Part shown: positions 1-6,258 of the stretch, piece by piece
Layout of the letters: every line of letters starts with the position of its first letter
Numbering within the stretch: position 1 is the first letter of the stretch
From: an uncultured Bacteroides sp.
GTDB lineage: Bacteria > Bacteroidota > Bacteroidia > Bacteroidales > Bacteroidaceae
Direction of reading: 5' to 3'
Length of the DNA stretch: 7,755 nucleotides
NCBI RefSeq assembly: GCF_910585845.1
Contig: NZ_CAJUHF010000085.1
Span: 1 to 7,755 of the forward strand
Translations under genes and position numbers: made by a program
Notes under the pieces: model-generated
Seen by the model: only the letters and a program-made list of their open reading frames with translations
The model's database searches: none
What the model was told of the DNA's origin: nothing

Positions 1-173
1 CGTCTAAACTGACGGGCTAATTCTTCGTATCCTTTGTTCTCGCTGAATAGTTACGTGAACCGCTTTTCGGAAGACCGCCATTTCGGGGGATATATTGCCG
101 CATCGGGAGGCAGACGGAAAGCCCGTCCTCTGCTCGTTGATCGGAATCGGTAGGCAGGCCGAAGAGACGCTCC
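1..173. other. Intergenic segment downstream of the zinc-ribbon gene
   Basis: No convincing gene is seen in these 173 bases. A small minus-strand open frame crosses it but overlaps the 3' end of the zinc-ribbon gene in another frame and has low-complexity composition, so I treat it as chance. At 110-133 there is an imperfect hairpin (GCA+GACGG pairing with CCGTC+TGC, with a three-base bulge), placed where a transcript of the zinc-ribbon gene would end. It has no U-tract, so it is only a weak terminator candidate. Confidence 0.4.
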
Positions 174-1220
174 CTACTCATTGATCGCCCCGCAGCTTGG
201 GCATCTCCCTTTCGCCTTGAGCTTCTGCCCGCAATGGCCGCAGCAGTAGCGGTAGTCGGTAAGCGCGGCGCGCATCTTCCGCAGGAAAACCCAGGCGAAG
301 GCGGCAAGGAACACGTACCCCACGCCGACCTGCGTGGTCAGTATGAAGAAGAAATAGCAGAAGATGCAGCACACCGCCAACCCCAGCAGATAGAACAAGG
401 CGACCGCCGCCGGCAACTGCCGGAACAAGTCGTCGAGCACCGCCAGCAGCACCACGATAAACAGCCAGATGCCCGTCAGAAACACCGACAGGACCAGTGG
501 CACGCGCAGGGGCGAAAGCGTGGGATTGAAGTAGAAATGTTCCCACGTCTCGGGCACGAAGACCTGCATCGACTCGTACACCGTGGCGCAGAACGCCATC
601 AGCAGGCAGAGCAGCAGCGGATAGACGCTGTCGATATCATCAAAGTATACCATCTTCAGCTGCTTGCGGCGGAACAGCCGGAGCAGCCATACGCCCGTGA
701 ACAGGGCGAAGACAATGACGAAATACGAAGCATGCGTGTTGCTGAACAGGTAGATGAACTGCGAGATGCTGTCCGTCGGCACGAAGGCGCGCTTCATCTC
801 CCCCTCGCCGATCCATCCCTGCACCTCCTGCGTGTGGGCCAGTTTCACCCATACACTGTCCACGCTGTCCGCCGGATGGAGGGCGACTTCGGCCACGACC
901 ACCCGGTCGCCCCGCCGGAGCGTGTCGTAACAGTCCTTCACCGGAAGGCAGGCAATCACGACGGAGTCCGCCACCACCTCCAGGTTCGTGTTCAGCGTAT
1001 AGTGGCGTGCGTAGAGGCAGGAGAGCGAATCGCGCGTCGCGGCACTCATCGTCTCCTCGTCGAGCCGCGGGCAAGCGTATCGGCAAGAGAAAAAAACGAG
1101 GCAGACGAACAGGAAAACACAGGCGAGTGCGCAGCGGCGCAGGGACAAAGAACCGCCCGTCCGGTGCCGCTGCGCACCCGATTCCGCTTTCCGACTATGT
1201 CTAATCTCCTGATTCTGCAT
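174..1220 (-). CDS. Multi-spanning membrane protein with SH3-like domain and C-terminal zinc ribbon
   Basis: Function unknown; I recognise only the architecture. With the ATG at 1220 the protein is 348 residues. A hydrophobic stretch at about 30-47, ending in FFSC, is a signal peptide or weak lipobox. Residues about 80-147 look like a bacterial SH3-like fold, with GDRVVVAEV and VWVKLA strands ending in QGWIGEGEMK. Transmembrane segments follow at about 164-182, 199-216, 240-262, 271-293 and 297-313. The tail has Cys327-x2-Cys330 and Cys340-x2-Cys343, a zinc ribbon probably facing the cytoplasm. The ATG lies inside a diverged copy of the 22-bp repeat and precedes about 25 polar residues. An in-frame TTG at 1148 would place the signal segment right at the N-terminus (MSLRRCALACVFLF), so the true start may be there. 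It lies 166 bp downstream of rlhA on the same strand and may be co-transcribed. The reality of the gene is fairly sure, its start is not. Confidence 0.8.
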   Translation of the reverse strand: MQNQEIRHSRKAESGAQRHRTGGSLSLRRCALACVFLFVCLVFFSCRYACPRLDEETMSAATRDSLSCLYARHYTLNTNLEVVADSVVIACLPVKDCYDTLRRGDRVVVAEVALHPADSVDSVWVKLAHTQEVQGWIGEGEMKRAFVPTDSISQFIYLFSNTHASYFVIVFALFTGVWLLRLFRRKQLKMVYFDDIDSVYPLLLCLLMAFCATVYESMQVFVPETWEHFYFNPTLSPLRVPLVLSVFLTGIWLFIVVLLAVLDDLFRQLPAAVALFYLLGLAVCCIFCYFFFILTTQVGVGYVFLAAFAWVFLRKMRAALTDYRYCCGHCGQKLKAKGRCPSCGAINE

Positions 1221-1391
1221 GAACTTTCTTCTTATCTTGTACAGGTTTTCTTCTTGTCTCGTATGAGCTTTCTTCTTATCTTGTACAGGTTTTTCATCCT
1301 ATCTTGTATGAGCTTTCTTCTTATCTTGTACAAGTTTTCATCCTATCTCGTACAAGTTTTCATTTTATCTTGTATAACTTCTTGCCCTATT
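1215..1391. repeat. 22-bp direct tandem repeat array, about 8 units
   Basis: Units start at 1215, 1237, 1259, 1281, 1304, 1326, 1348 and a decayed one at 1370. All are 22 bp except the 23-bp unit at 1281. On the plus strand a unit is roughly TYGTAYRAGYT followed by TTCWTCYTATC, so each is two 11-bp halves. On the transcribed minus strand the motif reads TACAAGATAAG then AAGAAAGCTCA or ATGAAAACTTG. The array fills the gap between rlhA and the zinc-ribbon gene, touches the rlhA stop region at 1387, and includes the annotated ATG of the next gene. The units sit head to tail without spacers, so this is not a CRISPR array. Confidence 0.9.
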
Positions 1392-3279
1392 CCGCATATA
1401 CCTTCATTTGGCAATTTCCGCAATCGAACTCCAGGCGGAAGCGCCGCCCGTCGTTCCCCGACAGATAATAAGGTTCCCTGTAGGGCGACTTCCCCTTCTG
1501 ACGGACAGGACACCACCCCATAGCGTAACGCAAGCAGTGCTTGCAGAACATCAGGGCGGCATGCGGGACGGGAGTTTTCTCGTAAGCCGGATCTACTGCC
1601 GCGACACCGTGTCCGGCATAGAAGGAAGCGGCATGCGCATTCATCACATTGCCCAGATAGGTCAGCTTCCCACCCTGTGCGGCGGGCAGGGGGAACGGAT
1701 GGCACGTAGTCTTCCAGACAGCCACCTCCCGTCGGTAGTTGATGCGGCGCACCGCAAGCAGACGCTCCATCACCTGTCGGCGCCATTCGCTCACGACGGA
1801 CGCCGGCAGAAACCAGTTGCCGGAAAAGTCGATCCCGATGGCTGCATCGGCCGCGCTGCGTGGCGTGCCTTCCCGCTCCTCAAGGGGGAGGGAGGCCTCG
1901 AAGGGGGTGTTCCCCAGTTTGCCGAGCTGCGTGCGCAGATTGTCGGCCTGCGGCGTGCGTGCCGTCTCCTTCGGATAGGCGAAGGCGAGCGTCACCCGGT
2001 TCCCGTCCTCATCCGTGGCGGTCAGGGCGAAACCCGTGGGCGTATCCCGCAGGAACAGAGAGACGGACATCTTCCGCTCGGAGGAACGGCGCGAAAGCAT
2101 GCGCTCGAACTCCTGGTCGAAGTTGCGGTAGAGCACCGTGCGCGGGCGGACGCGGGGCATCTCCCCTGCCGGATAGAGCTTGTTGCCGTCCACGCGGTTG
2201 ATGCGGAAGCCCTGCAGGCGACCCTGTTCGTCGAGGTAGCAGACGCCGTCGCCATTGTTGAACGACTTCAGTCCGGCCACCGTGAGGTAGTTGCCGCGCT
2301 GCTCCTTCAGGGTGCCCATCTCTTCGCCCAAGGACTTCGGGGTGTCGAAGGAGCAGATCTCCTCGCCACGCCCATGCAGGAAGTAGTGGGTGAATCCGCG
2401 GCTGAAACTCTTGTCCAGTTGCGGGCGGAAGGTGTAGCGGCAGGTGCCGGAAGAGGCGCGCACATACTCCTTGCGGCGGGCGAAGATGGCGTCCAACTTC
2501 TGCCGGTAGGCCGCCGTGACGTTCTTCACGTAGGAGACGTCCTTCAGGCGACCTTCTATCTTGAGCGATGCGGCTCCCGCGTCGAGCAGCTCTTCGAGCG
2601 CGTCGCTCTGGTTCAGGTCTTTCAAGGAGAGCAGGTATTTGTCGCGCACGATGACCTTCCCCTCCGCGTCCGTCAGGCTGAAAGGCAGGCGGCAGAACTG
2701 CGCGCACTCGCCGCGGTTGGCGCTGCGCCCGAAGCATGCCTGGCTGGCATAGCACTGCCCGCTATAGCTGACGCAGAGCGCGCCATGCACGAAGACCTCC
2801 AGCGGCACTTCCGGACATGCTTCGTGTATCCTCCGTATCTCCCCCGAAGAGAGCTCGCGCGCCAGCACCACCTGCCGGAAACCGGCCTCCGACAGGAAGC
2901 GTACGCGTTCGGGCGTGCGGTTGTCCATCTGTGTACTGGCATGCAGGGGGATGGGAGGCAGGTGCAGGCGGGTGATTCCCATGTCCTGCACGATGAGCGC
3001 GTCGACGCCGGCGCGATACAGGTCCCAGATCAGTGCTTCCGTCTCCTCGAGTTCCTCTTCCTTCAGTATGGTATTGACGGTGACGTATATCCGTGCGTTA
3101 TACAAGTGGGCGTATGCCACCAGTGTGGCTATGTCTTCCAGCGAATTGCCCGCCGCCGCGCGTGCACCGAACCGCGGGGCTCCGATGTACACGGCATCCG
3201 CACCGTGGTTGATGGCTTCGATGCCGCATTCCAGGTTCTTGGCGGGCGCCAGAAGCTCTATTCTACGTTGTTTCATCAT
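1387..3279 (-). CDS. rlhA: U32-family protein, RlhA-like 23S rRNA hydroxylation protein
   Basis: A U32 'peptidase' family protein closely resembling E. coli RlhA (YdcP), which is needed for 5-hydroxycytidine at C2501 of 23S rRNA. E. coli RlhA has about 650 residues and this has 630. The N-terminal TIM-barrel part opens with RIELLAPAKN and GADAVYIGAPRFGARA and continues with YVTVNTILKEEELE, VDALIVQDMG and IPLHASTQMDNRT. The U32 signature region HGALCVSYSGQCYAS, then RSANRGECAQFCRLPF, gives Cys169, Cys176, Cys192 and Cys196, likely iron-sulfur ligands as in related U32 proteins. LKIEGRLKDVSYVKNVT follows. The C-terminal extension has FCKHCLRYAMGWCP and FDCGNCQMKVY, both also present in RlhA. 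I chose the MMKQRRIELLAP start at 3279; an in-frame ATG at 3312 would add 11 residues not typical of the family. It lies about 200 bp downstream of metA on the same strand. Often annotated as collagenase or protease, which the cysteine pattern does not favour. Confidence 0.9.
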   Translation of the reverse strand: MMKQRRIELLAPAKNLECGIEAINHGADAVYIGAPRFGARAAAGNSLEDIATLVAYAHLYNARIYVTVNTILKEEELEETEALIWDLYRAGVDALIVQDMGITRLHLPPIPLHASTQMDNRTPERVRFLSEAGFRQVVLARELSSGEIRRIHEACPEVPLEVFVHGALCVSYSGQCYASQACFGRSANRGECAQFCRLPFSLTDAEGKVIVRDKYLLSLKDLNQSDALEELLDAGAASLKIEGRLKDVSYVKNVTAAYRQKLDAIFARRKEYVRASSGTCRYTFRPQLDKSFSRGFTHYFLHGRGEEICSFDTPKSLGEEMGTLKEQRGNYLTVAGLKSFNNGDGVCYLDEQGRLQGFRINRVDGNKLYPAGEMPRVRPRTVLYRNFDQEFERMLSRRSSERKMSVSLFLRDTPTGFALTATDEDGNRVTLAFAYPKETARTPQADNLRTQLGKLGNTPFEASLPLEEREGTPRSAADAAIGIDFSGNWFLPASVVSEWRRQVMERLLAVRRINYRREVAVWKTTCHPFPLPAAQGGKLTYLGNVMNAHAASFYAGHGVAAVDPAYEKTPVPHAALMFCKHCLRYAMGWCPVRQKGKSPYREPYYLSGNDGRRFRLEFDCGNCQMKVYAE

Positions 3280-3379
3280 TCTGTTCAGCAATAAAATACA
3301 CGGGCTGCACATTGGGAACAGGCAGTCGCGAGGGCATCGGTAGTGCCGCCTTCCGCCTGTCGGGCCAGCCCGGAGGTTC

Positions 3380-3511
3380 TTATTTTATATCGTTAATGTC
3401 GTACGGGGTCTCTTAGCTTATGCCCTTAATGCCGTACGAGGGGCCTTATCTGATATCGTTAATGTCATACGGAGGCTCTTATCTGATATCATTAATGTCA
3501 TACGGCGTCTC
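3380..3511 (-). repeat. 33-bp tandem array: four copies of the metA 3' end including the stop codon
   Basis: Four head-to-tail 33-bp units lie at 3479-3511, 3446-3478, 3413-3445 and 3380-3412. The first is the last 11 codons of metA. Read in the metA frame they give ETPYDINDIR-stop, EPPYDINDIR-stop, GPSYGIKGIS-stop and ETPYDINDIK-stop. Stops are at 3479-3481, 3446-3448, 3413-3415 and 3380-3382. By hand count, unit 2 matches unit 1 at 30 of 33 bases, unit 4 matches unit 1 at 28 of 33, and unit 3 matches unit 2 at 22 of 33. The array occupies over half of the metA-rlhA gap. Confidence 0.95.
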
Positions 3512-4396
3512 CTGATAGACGAAGTAGTTCAGCCAGTTGGAGAACAGCAGGTTGGCGTGTGCACGCCAGCGCACCATGACGCCACGGTCCGGGTCGTTGT
3601 CCACGTAATAGTTGCGGGGCATCTCGATAGGAAGGCCCTTGCCCAGGTCGCGGCGGTATTCCGTGTCCAGCGTCAGGGGCGAATACTCCGAGTGGCCCGT
3701 CACGAAGAACTCGCGTCCGCCGCGCGCCATGACCAGGTGCACGCCTGCCTCGTCCGATTCGGAAAGCAAGGTCAGTTCGGGCACTTTCTGGATATCCTCC
3801 TTCCGCACCTCCGTGTGCCGGCTGTGGGGGACGTAGAACACGTCGTCGAAGCCGCGGAATATGGCATGCAGTGGTTGCAACGGGCGGTGCTCGAAGATGC
3901 CGAACATCTTCTTCTCCAGCGCGTGTTTAGGAATGCCATAATGGTGATAGAGGCCCGCCTGAGCCGCCCAGCATATATAAAGGGTGGAGGTGACGTGGGT
4001 GCGTGCCCAGTCGAATATCTCCATGATTTCGTCCCAGTATGTCACCTCCTCGAAGTCCATCTGCTCCACCGGCGCTCCGGTGACGATCATTCCGTCGTAC
4101 TTCTCGCCTCGCATCTTCTCGAAGTCTGTGTAGAACGCCTGCATGTGTTCGATGGGTGTATTCTTCGAGGTGTGGCTCTTGATCTTCATGAACGCGATTT
4201 CCACCTGGAGCGGGGTGTTGGAGAGCAGGCGTACGAGGTCTGTCTCGGTGGTAATCTTCAGCGGCATCAGGTTCAGAACGACGATGCGCAAGGGGCGGAT
4301 GTCCTGTTGCGTGGCGCGTGAATTGTCGATGACAAATATGTTCTCTTCTTTCAGCAACTCGATTGCCGGCAGCTTATCGGGTAGGTTTAGTGGCAT
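3479..4396 (-). CDS. metA: Homoserine O-acyltransferase MetA, probably acetyl-CoA-specific
   Basis: Acylates the hydroxyl of L-homoserine, the first committed step of methionine synthesis, in the cytoplasm. The 305-residue length fits the MetA family. It opens with MPLNLPDKLPAIELLKEENI and has LNLMPLKITTETDLVRLL. The nucleophile is Cys142 in TLYICWAAQAG, the catalytic pair is His235 and Glu237 in FVTGHSEYSP, and Arg249 lies in the substrate region. The C-terminus NWLNYFVYQETPYD matches the family. Residue 111, in GAPVEQMDF, is Glu. E. coli, which uses succinyl-CoA, has Gly there, while acetyl-CoA-using homologues such as Bacillus cereus have Glu. I therefore infer homoserine O-acetyltransferase activity although the family label is usually succinyltransferase. 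The start gives a leader of about 22 nt from a good Bacteroides promoter. The gene heads the minus-strand metA-rlhA-zinc-ribbon series, and its last 11 codons are repeated downstream. Confidence 0.96.
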   Translation of the reverse strand: MPLNLPDKLPAIELLKEENIFVIDNSRATQQDIRPLRIVVLNLMPLKITTETDLVRLLSNTPLQVEIAFMKIKSHTSKNTPIEHMQAFYTDFEKMRGEKYDGMIVTGAPVEQMDFEEVTYWDEIMEIFDWARTHVTSTLYICWAAQAGLYHHYGIPKHALEKKMFGIFEHRPLQPLHAIFRGFDDVFYVPHSRHTEVRKEDIQKVPELTLLSESDEAGVHLVMARGGREFFVTGHSEYSPLTLDTEYRRDLGKGLPIEMPRNYYVDNDPDRGVMVRWRAHANLLFSNWLNYFVYQETPYDINDIR

Positions 4397-4425
4397 AACT
4401 ATTCAGATTATCTTGATTTTGACTG

Positions 4426-4456
4426 CAAAATTAGGCAAAATCAATAAGATTCCATA
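4426..4456 (-). promoter_or_regulatory. Predicted Bacteroides-type promoter of metA
   Basis: On the minus strand a perfect TAnnTTTG -7 box (TAATTTTG, 4433-4426) has TATG (4456-4453; consensus TTTG) 19 bp upstream. Transcription would begin near 4419, leaving about 22 nt before the metA ATG. That leader is too short for a SAM riboswitch. Confidence 0.65.
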
Positions 4457-4506
4457 TCGGTGGGGGGAAGAAAGTGGACTTGAAACGGTTTTAAAATATA
4501 TCTGCT

Positions 4507-4583
4507 CCGCACTTTCTCTGTATCTTCTCTGTATTTTCTCCGTATTTTCTTTGTACCTTCTCCGTACTTTCTCCGTATTTTCT
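4507..4583. repeat. 11-bp tandem array, left arm (7 units)
   Basis: Seven consecutive 11-bp units start at 4507, 4518, 4529, 4540, 4551, 4562 and 4573, with consensus YYGTAYYTTCT on the plus strand (the first has GCAC in place of GTAY). There is no spacer and no loss of register. Open frames across it are artefacts, since each unit shifts the reading frame. It lies just upstream of the metA promoter, in the metA-luxR gap. Confidence 0.92.
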
Positions 4584-4609
4584 CTATGTGTATTTATGCA
4601 TGGAGCAAG

Positions 4610-4774
4610 TATGGAAAAGGTATGGAGCTGATACGAAGTAGATACGAAACAGGTACAGAACTGATACGAAGTAGGTACGGAGCAGATACGAAACAGATAC
4701 AGCAAATCATCAATCGTATAGTTCAGGAAGCTGGGAACAGGCACAGAACAGATACGAAACAGATATGGCCAGAG
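4610..4774. repeat. 11-bp tandem array, right arm in inverted orientation (15 registers)
   Basis: Eight clear 11-bp units run from 4610 to 4697, with consensus TACGAARYAGR or TATGGA variants. Four decayed units (4698-4741) and three further units at 4742, 4753 and 4764 stay in the same 11-bp register, because 4742 minus 4610 is 132, which is 12 x 11. The units resemble the reverse complement of the left arm (compare TACGAAGTAGA with TACGGAGAAAA). The two arms could therefore form a long imperfect hairpin in RNA, with the centre near 4584-4609. Confidence 0.88.
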
Positions 4775-4799
4775 CAAAGTGAAGAACGGCTTCTTGTCG

Positions 4800-4825
4800 G
4801 AAGCGGAAACTGACGTCGCCGCTTC
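4800..4825 (-). terminator. Candidate hairpin terminator after the LuxR-type regulator
   Basis: About 17 nt past the regulator's stop codon a perfect 7-bp stem (GAAGCGG at 4825-4819 on the minus strand pairing with CCGCTTC at 4806-4800) closes a 12-nt loop. No U-tract follows, so intrinsic termination is uncertain. Confidence 0.35.
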
Positions 4826-4841
4826 ACATAAGCAAGAGATG

Positions 4842-5453
4842 TCAGATGCAGTCCGCCTCCACGTAGCCGTGCATCACGGCATAGATGGTCAGTCCTGCCA
4901 CGGACTTGATACCCAGCTTTTCGGTGATGTTCTTGCGGTGGGAGATGACGGTCGTCAGGCTGATGTGCAGTTTGTCGGCTATCTCCTTGTTGATAAGTCC
5001 CTTGGTGACCAGTACCAGCACTTCTATCTCACGGGGAGAAAGGTCGTGCTCGGCATATTGGGTATTGGCAGGTTGATTGGTTACCGTTTGAGGATGGTCG
5101 TGCGGATGCCCCTCACGATGCCCGAACTGGTGCAGTTGCAGGATGCTCCTTATCAAGGATTTCTCGTCCTGATAGATGTTTAGTGTGGGTATGCCAACGA
5201 GTTGCGGCTGGTTGTCGCCGTTTGCCAGCACGATTGTCTTCGGCTTGCGTGGAAGGAAGAAGGCGGTGTGTCCGAAGTATATCTGTGCCGATACGAAGTA
5301 GTGGGCATACATGTCGGGCGTGTCATCCATCAGCCCTTCAAACGAACTGAACACGCGGATGACCGCCATTGGGATAATCTCTTCGAGCAGATTCTGTAAT
5401 CCCAGGCACGAAAGGGTGTTGGAGTCTATGATGGCTATTTCGGGGGCTGTCAT
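4842..5453 (-). CDS. LuxR-type DNA-binding regulator with degenerate receiver-like domain
   Basis: A 203-residue transcription factor. Residues about 3-105 look like a response-regulator receiver fold (PEIAIIDSNTLSCLGLQNLL at the start, TIVLANGD mid-domain). However, the segment where the phospho-acceptor Asp is expected reads YAHYFVSAQIYF, with no Asp, and the first acidic patch has only one Asp (IID). Phosphorylation control is therefore doubtful. A linker (about 106-135) carries five histidines between His108 and His120. Residues about 137-198 are a classic LuxR helix-turn-helix (LSPREIEVLVLVTKG, NKEIADKLHISLTTVISHRK, ITEKLGIKS). I chose the ATG at 5453 because it begins the receiver strand directly, AAGGAA lies just upstream, and a promoter-like sequence ends 20 bp before it. 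The frame stays open to 5732, but that extension crosses the promoter. No partner kinase is in view; targets unknown. Confidence 0.87.
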   Translation of the reverse strand: MTAPEIAIIDSNTLSCLGLQNLLEEIIPMAVIRVFSSFEGLMDDTPDMYAHYFVSAQIYFGHTAFFLPRKPKTIVLANGDNQPQLVGIPTLNIYQDEKSLIRSILQLHQFGHREGHPHDHPQTVTNQPANTQYAEHDLSPREIEVLVLVTKGLINKEIADKLHISLTTVISHRKNITEKLGIKSVAGLTIYAVMHGYVEADCI

Positions 5454-5799
5454 ATCATTCCTTGATTTTTTGCAAATGTACGGATTATTTTTTAAGGAGC
5501 AGATCTTTATGACTGAAAAGCAACAGTTTCCCTTTTTTGATGTTTCTTGGTTCTCGAAGCAGAAAAGGTAAAATTCTACGTTAAGAACTGAATGATAATG
5601 TATTAAACAGAAAACCTCGGAAATAGTAACAATGGCAACAATGCAAGGAAATGAAGGGTAATGAAGGGGGACAGTTTTCAAATCATTACCCGATAATGAA
5701 GTAAGTTTCTTCTTTGTGTCGTCACGTTTCATCGTTCTACGTTAGTTTGCATATCAATGTATAACTCAATGATAACCAATTTTATAACAAAAAAAGATT
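5454..5799. other. Gene-free region between the regulator and the integrase, with small repeats
   Basis: About 346 AT-rich bases with no gene I can support. Besides the regulator's promoter it holds a perfect 9-bp inverted repeat (GGGTAATGA 5656-5664, TCATTACCC 5683-5691, 18 bp apart) surrounded by further TAATGAAG copies. A 10-bp direct repeat TTCTACGTTA occurs at 5574-5583 and 5735-5744. These could be integrase arm sites, an operator or part of an attachment region. A chromosome-element boundary probably lies here, but I cannot place it. Confidence 0.4.
5473..5503 (-). promoter_or_regulatory. Predicted Bacteroides-type promoter of the LuxR-type gene
   Basis: On the minus strand a perfect TAnnTTTG -7 box (TACATTTG, 5480-5473) lies 19 bp downstream of TCTG (5503-5500; consensus TTTG). 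The ATG at 5453 then sits about 13 nt after the expected start of transcription, which supports that start codon over the longer frame. Confidence 0.6.
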
Positions 5800-6258
5800 A
5801 TGCGAAGTACATTTAAGGTGCTGTTCTACGTGAACGGAAGCAAAGAGAAAAACGGTATTGTTCCCATTATGGAACGAGTAACAATCAACGGTTCTGTGGC
5901 TCAATTCAGTTGTAAGCAGAGCATCCACAAAGACCTGTGGGATGTGAAAAGCAACCGAGCAAAGGGCAAGAGCAAGGAATCAAGAGACATCAATTTGGCT
6001 TTAGATAATATCAAGGCTCAAATCATCAAACACTATCAACGCATTTCGGATAGAGAAGCATTCGTAACTGCCGAAATAGTACGTAATGCCTATCAAGGTA
6101 TAGGAACGGAGTATGAAATCCTGCTCCGAGCATTCGACAAGGAGAACGAAGCCTTTGCCAAACGAGTTGGCAAGGATCGTTCTCTGAGTACATATCAAAA
6201 GTACCTCACTGTAAAGAAATATCTTGCCGAGTTTATCAAGGTACACTACAAACGGCAA
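5800..6258 (+). pseudogene. Tyrosine recombinase (integrase) of a Bacteroides mobile element, truncated
   Basis: Only the N-terminal part of a tyrosine integrase remains. Residues 1 to about 90 resemble the arm-site DNA-binding domain of Bacteroides conjugative-transposon integrases (MRSTFKVLFYVNGSKEKNGI, SCKQSIHKDLWD, AKGKSKESRDINLALDNIK). Residues about 105-153 are the start of the SAM-like core-binding domain (STYQKYLTVKKYLAEFIKVH). Similarity stops near KRQ at 151-153. The remaining 40 residues of the open frame, to the stop at 6381, are antisense to the IS256-family transposase. The whole catalytic domain (Arg, His-x-x-Arg, Tyr) is missing, so the product cannot recombine DNA. It most likely marks the left end of a once-integrated element. 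Full-length relatives are about 400 residues. Confidence 0.87.

Noticed and set aside
1215..1391. Possible CRISPR array
   Set aside because: The units are contiguous with no unique spacers, and no cas gene is present.
234..1523. A 429-codon open frame on the plus strand
   Set aside because: Rich in Gln, His, Arg and Glu, antisense to the zinc-ribbon gene, and its last part runs through the 22-bp repeats. This is a typical shadow frame.
1408..3294. A 628-codon open frame on the plus strand, opposite rlhA
   Set aside because: It is antisense to a clear RlhA homologue, shows no recognisable domain, and is explained by the codon bias of the GC-rich gene on the other strand.
4397..4425. SAM riboswitch upstream of metA
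   Set aside because: The predicted leader is only about 22 nt and no aptamer-like structure is visible.
4403..4777. Open frames across the 11-bp arrays on both strands
   Set aside because: The apparent repeated peptides (such as YLFRICSVP or RYKENTEK) come only from the 11-bp DNA period read through three frames; no independent coding evidence.
5454..5732. N-terminal extension of the LuxR-type protein (start at 5732)
   Set aside because: The extension does not resemble a domain, crosses a good promoter match, and the receiver-like fold starts cleanly at 5453.
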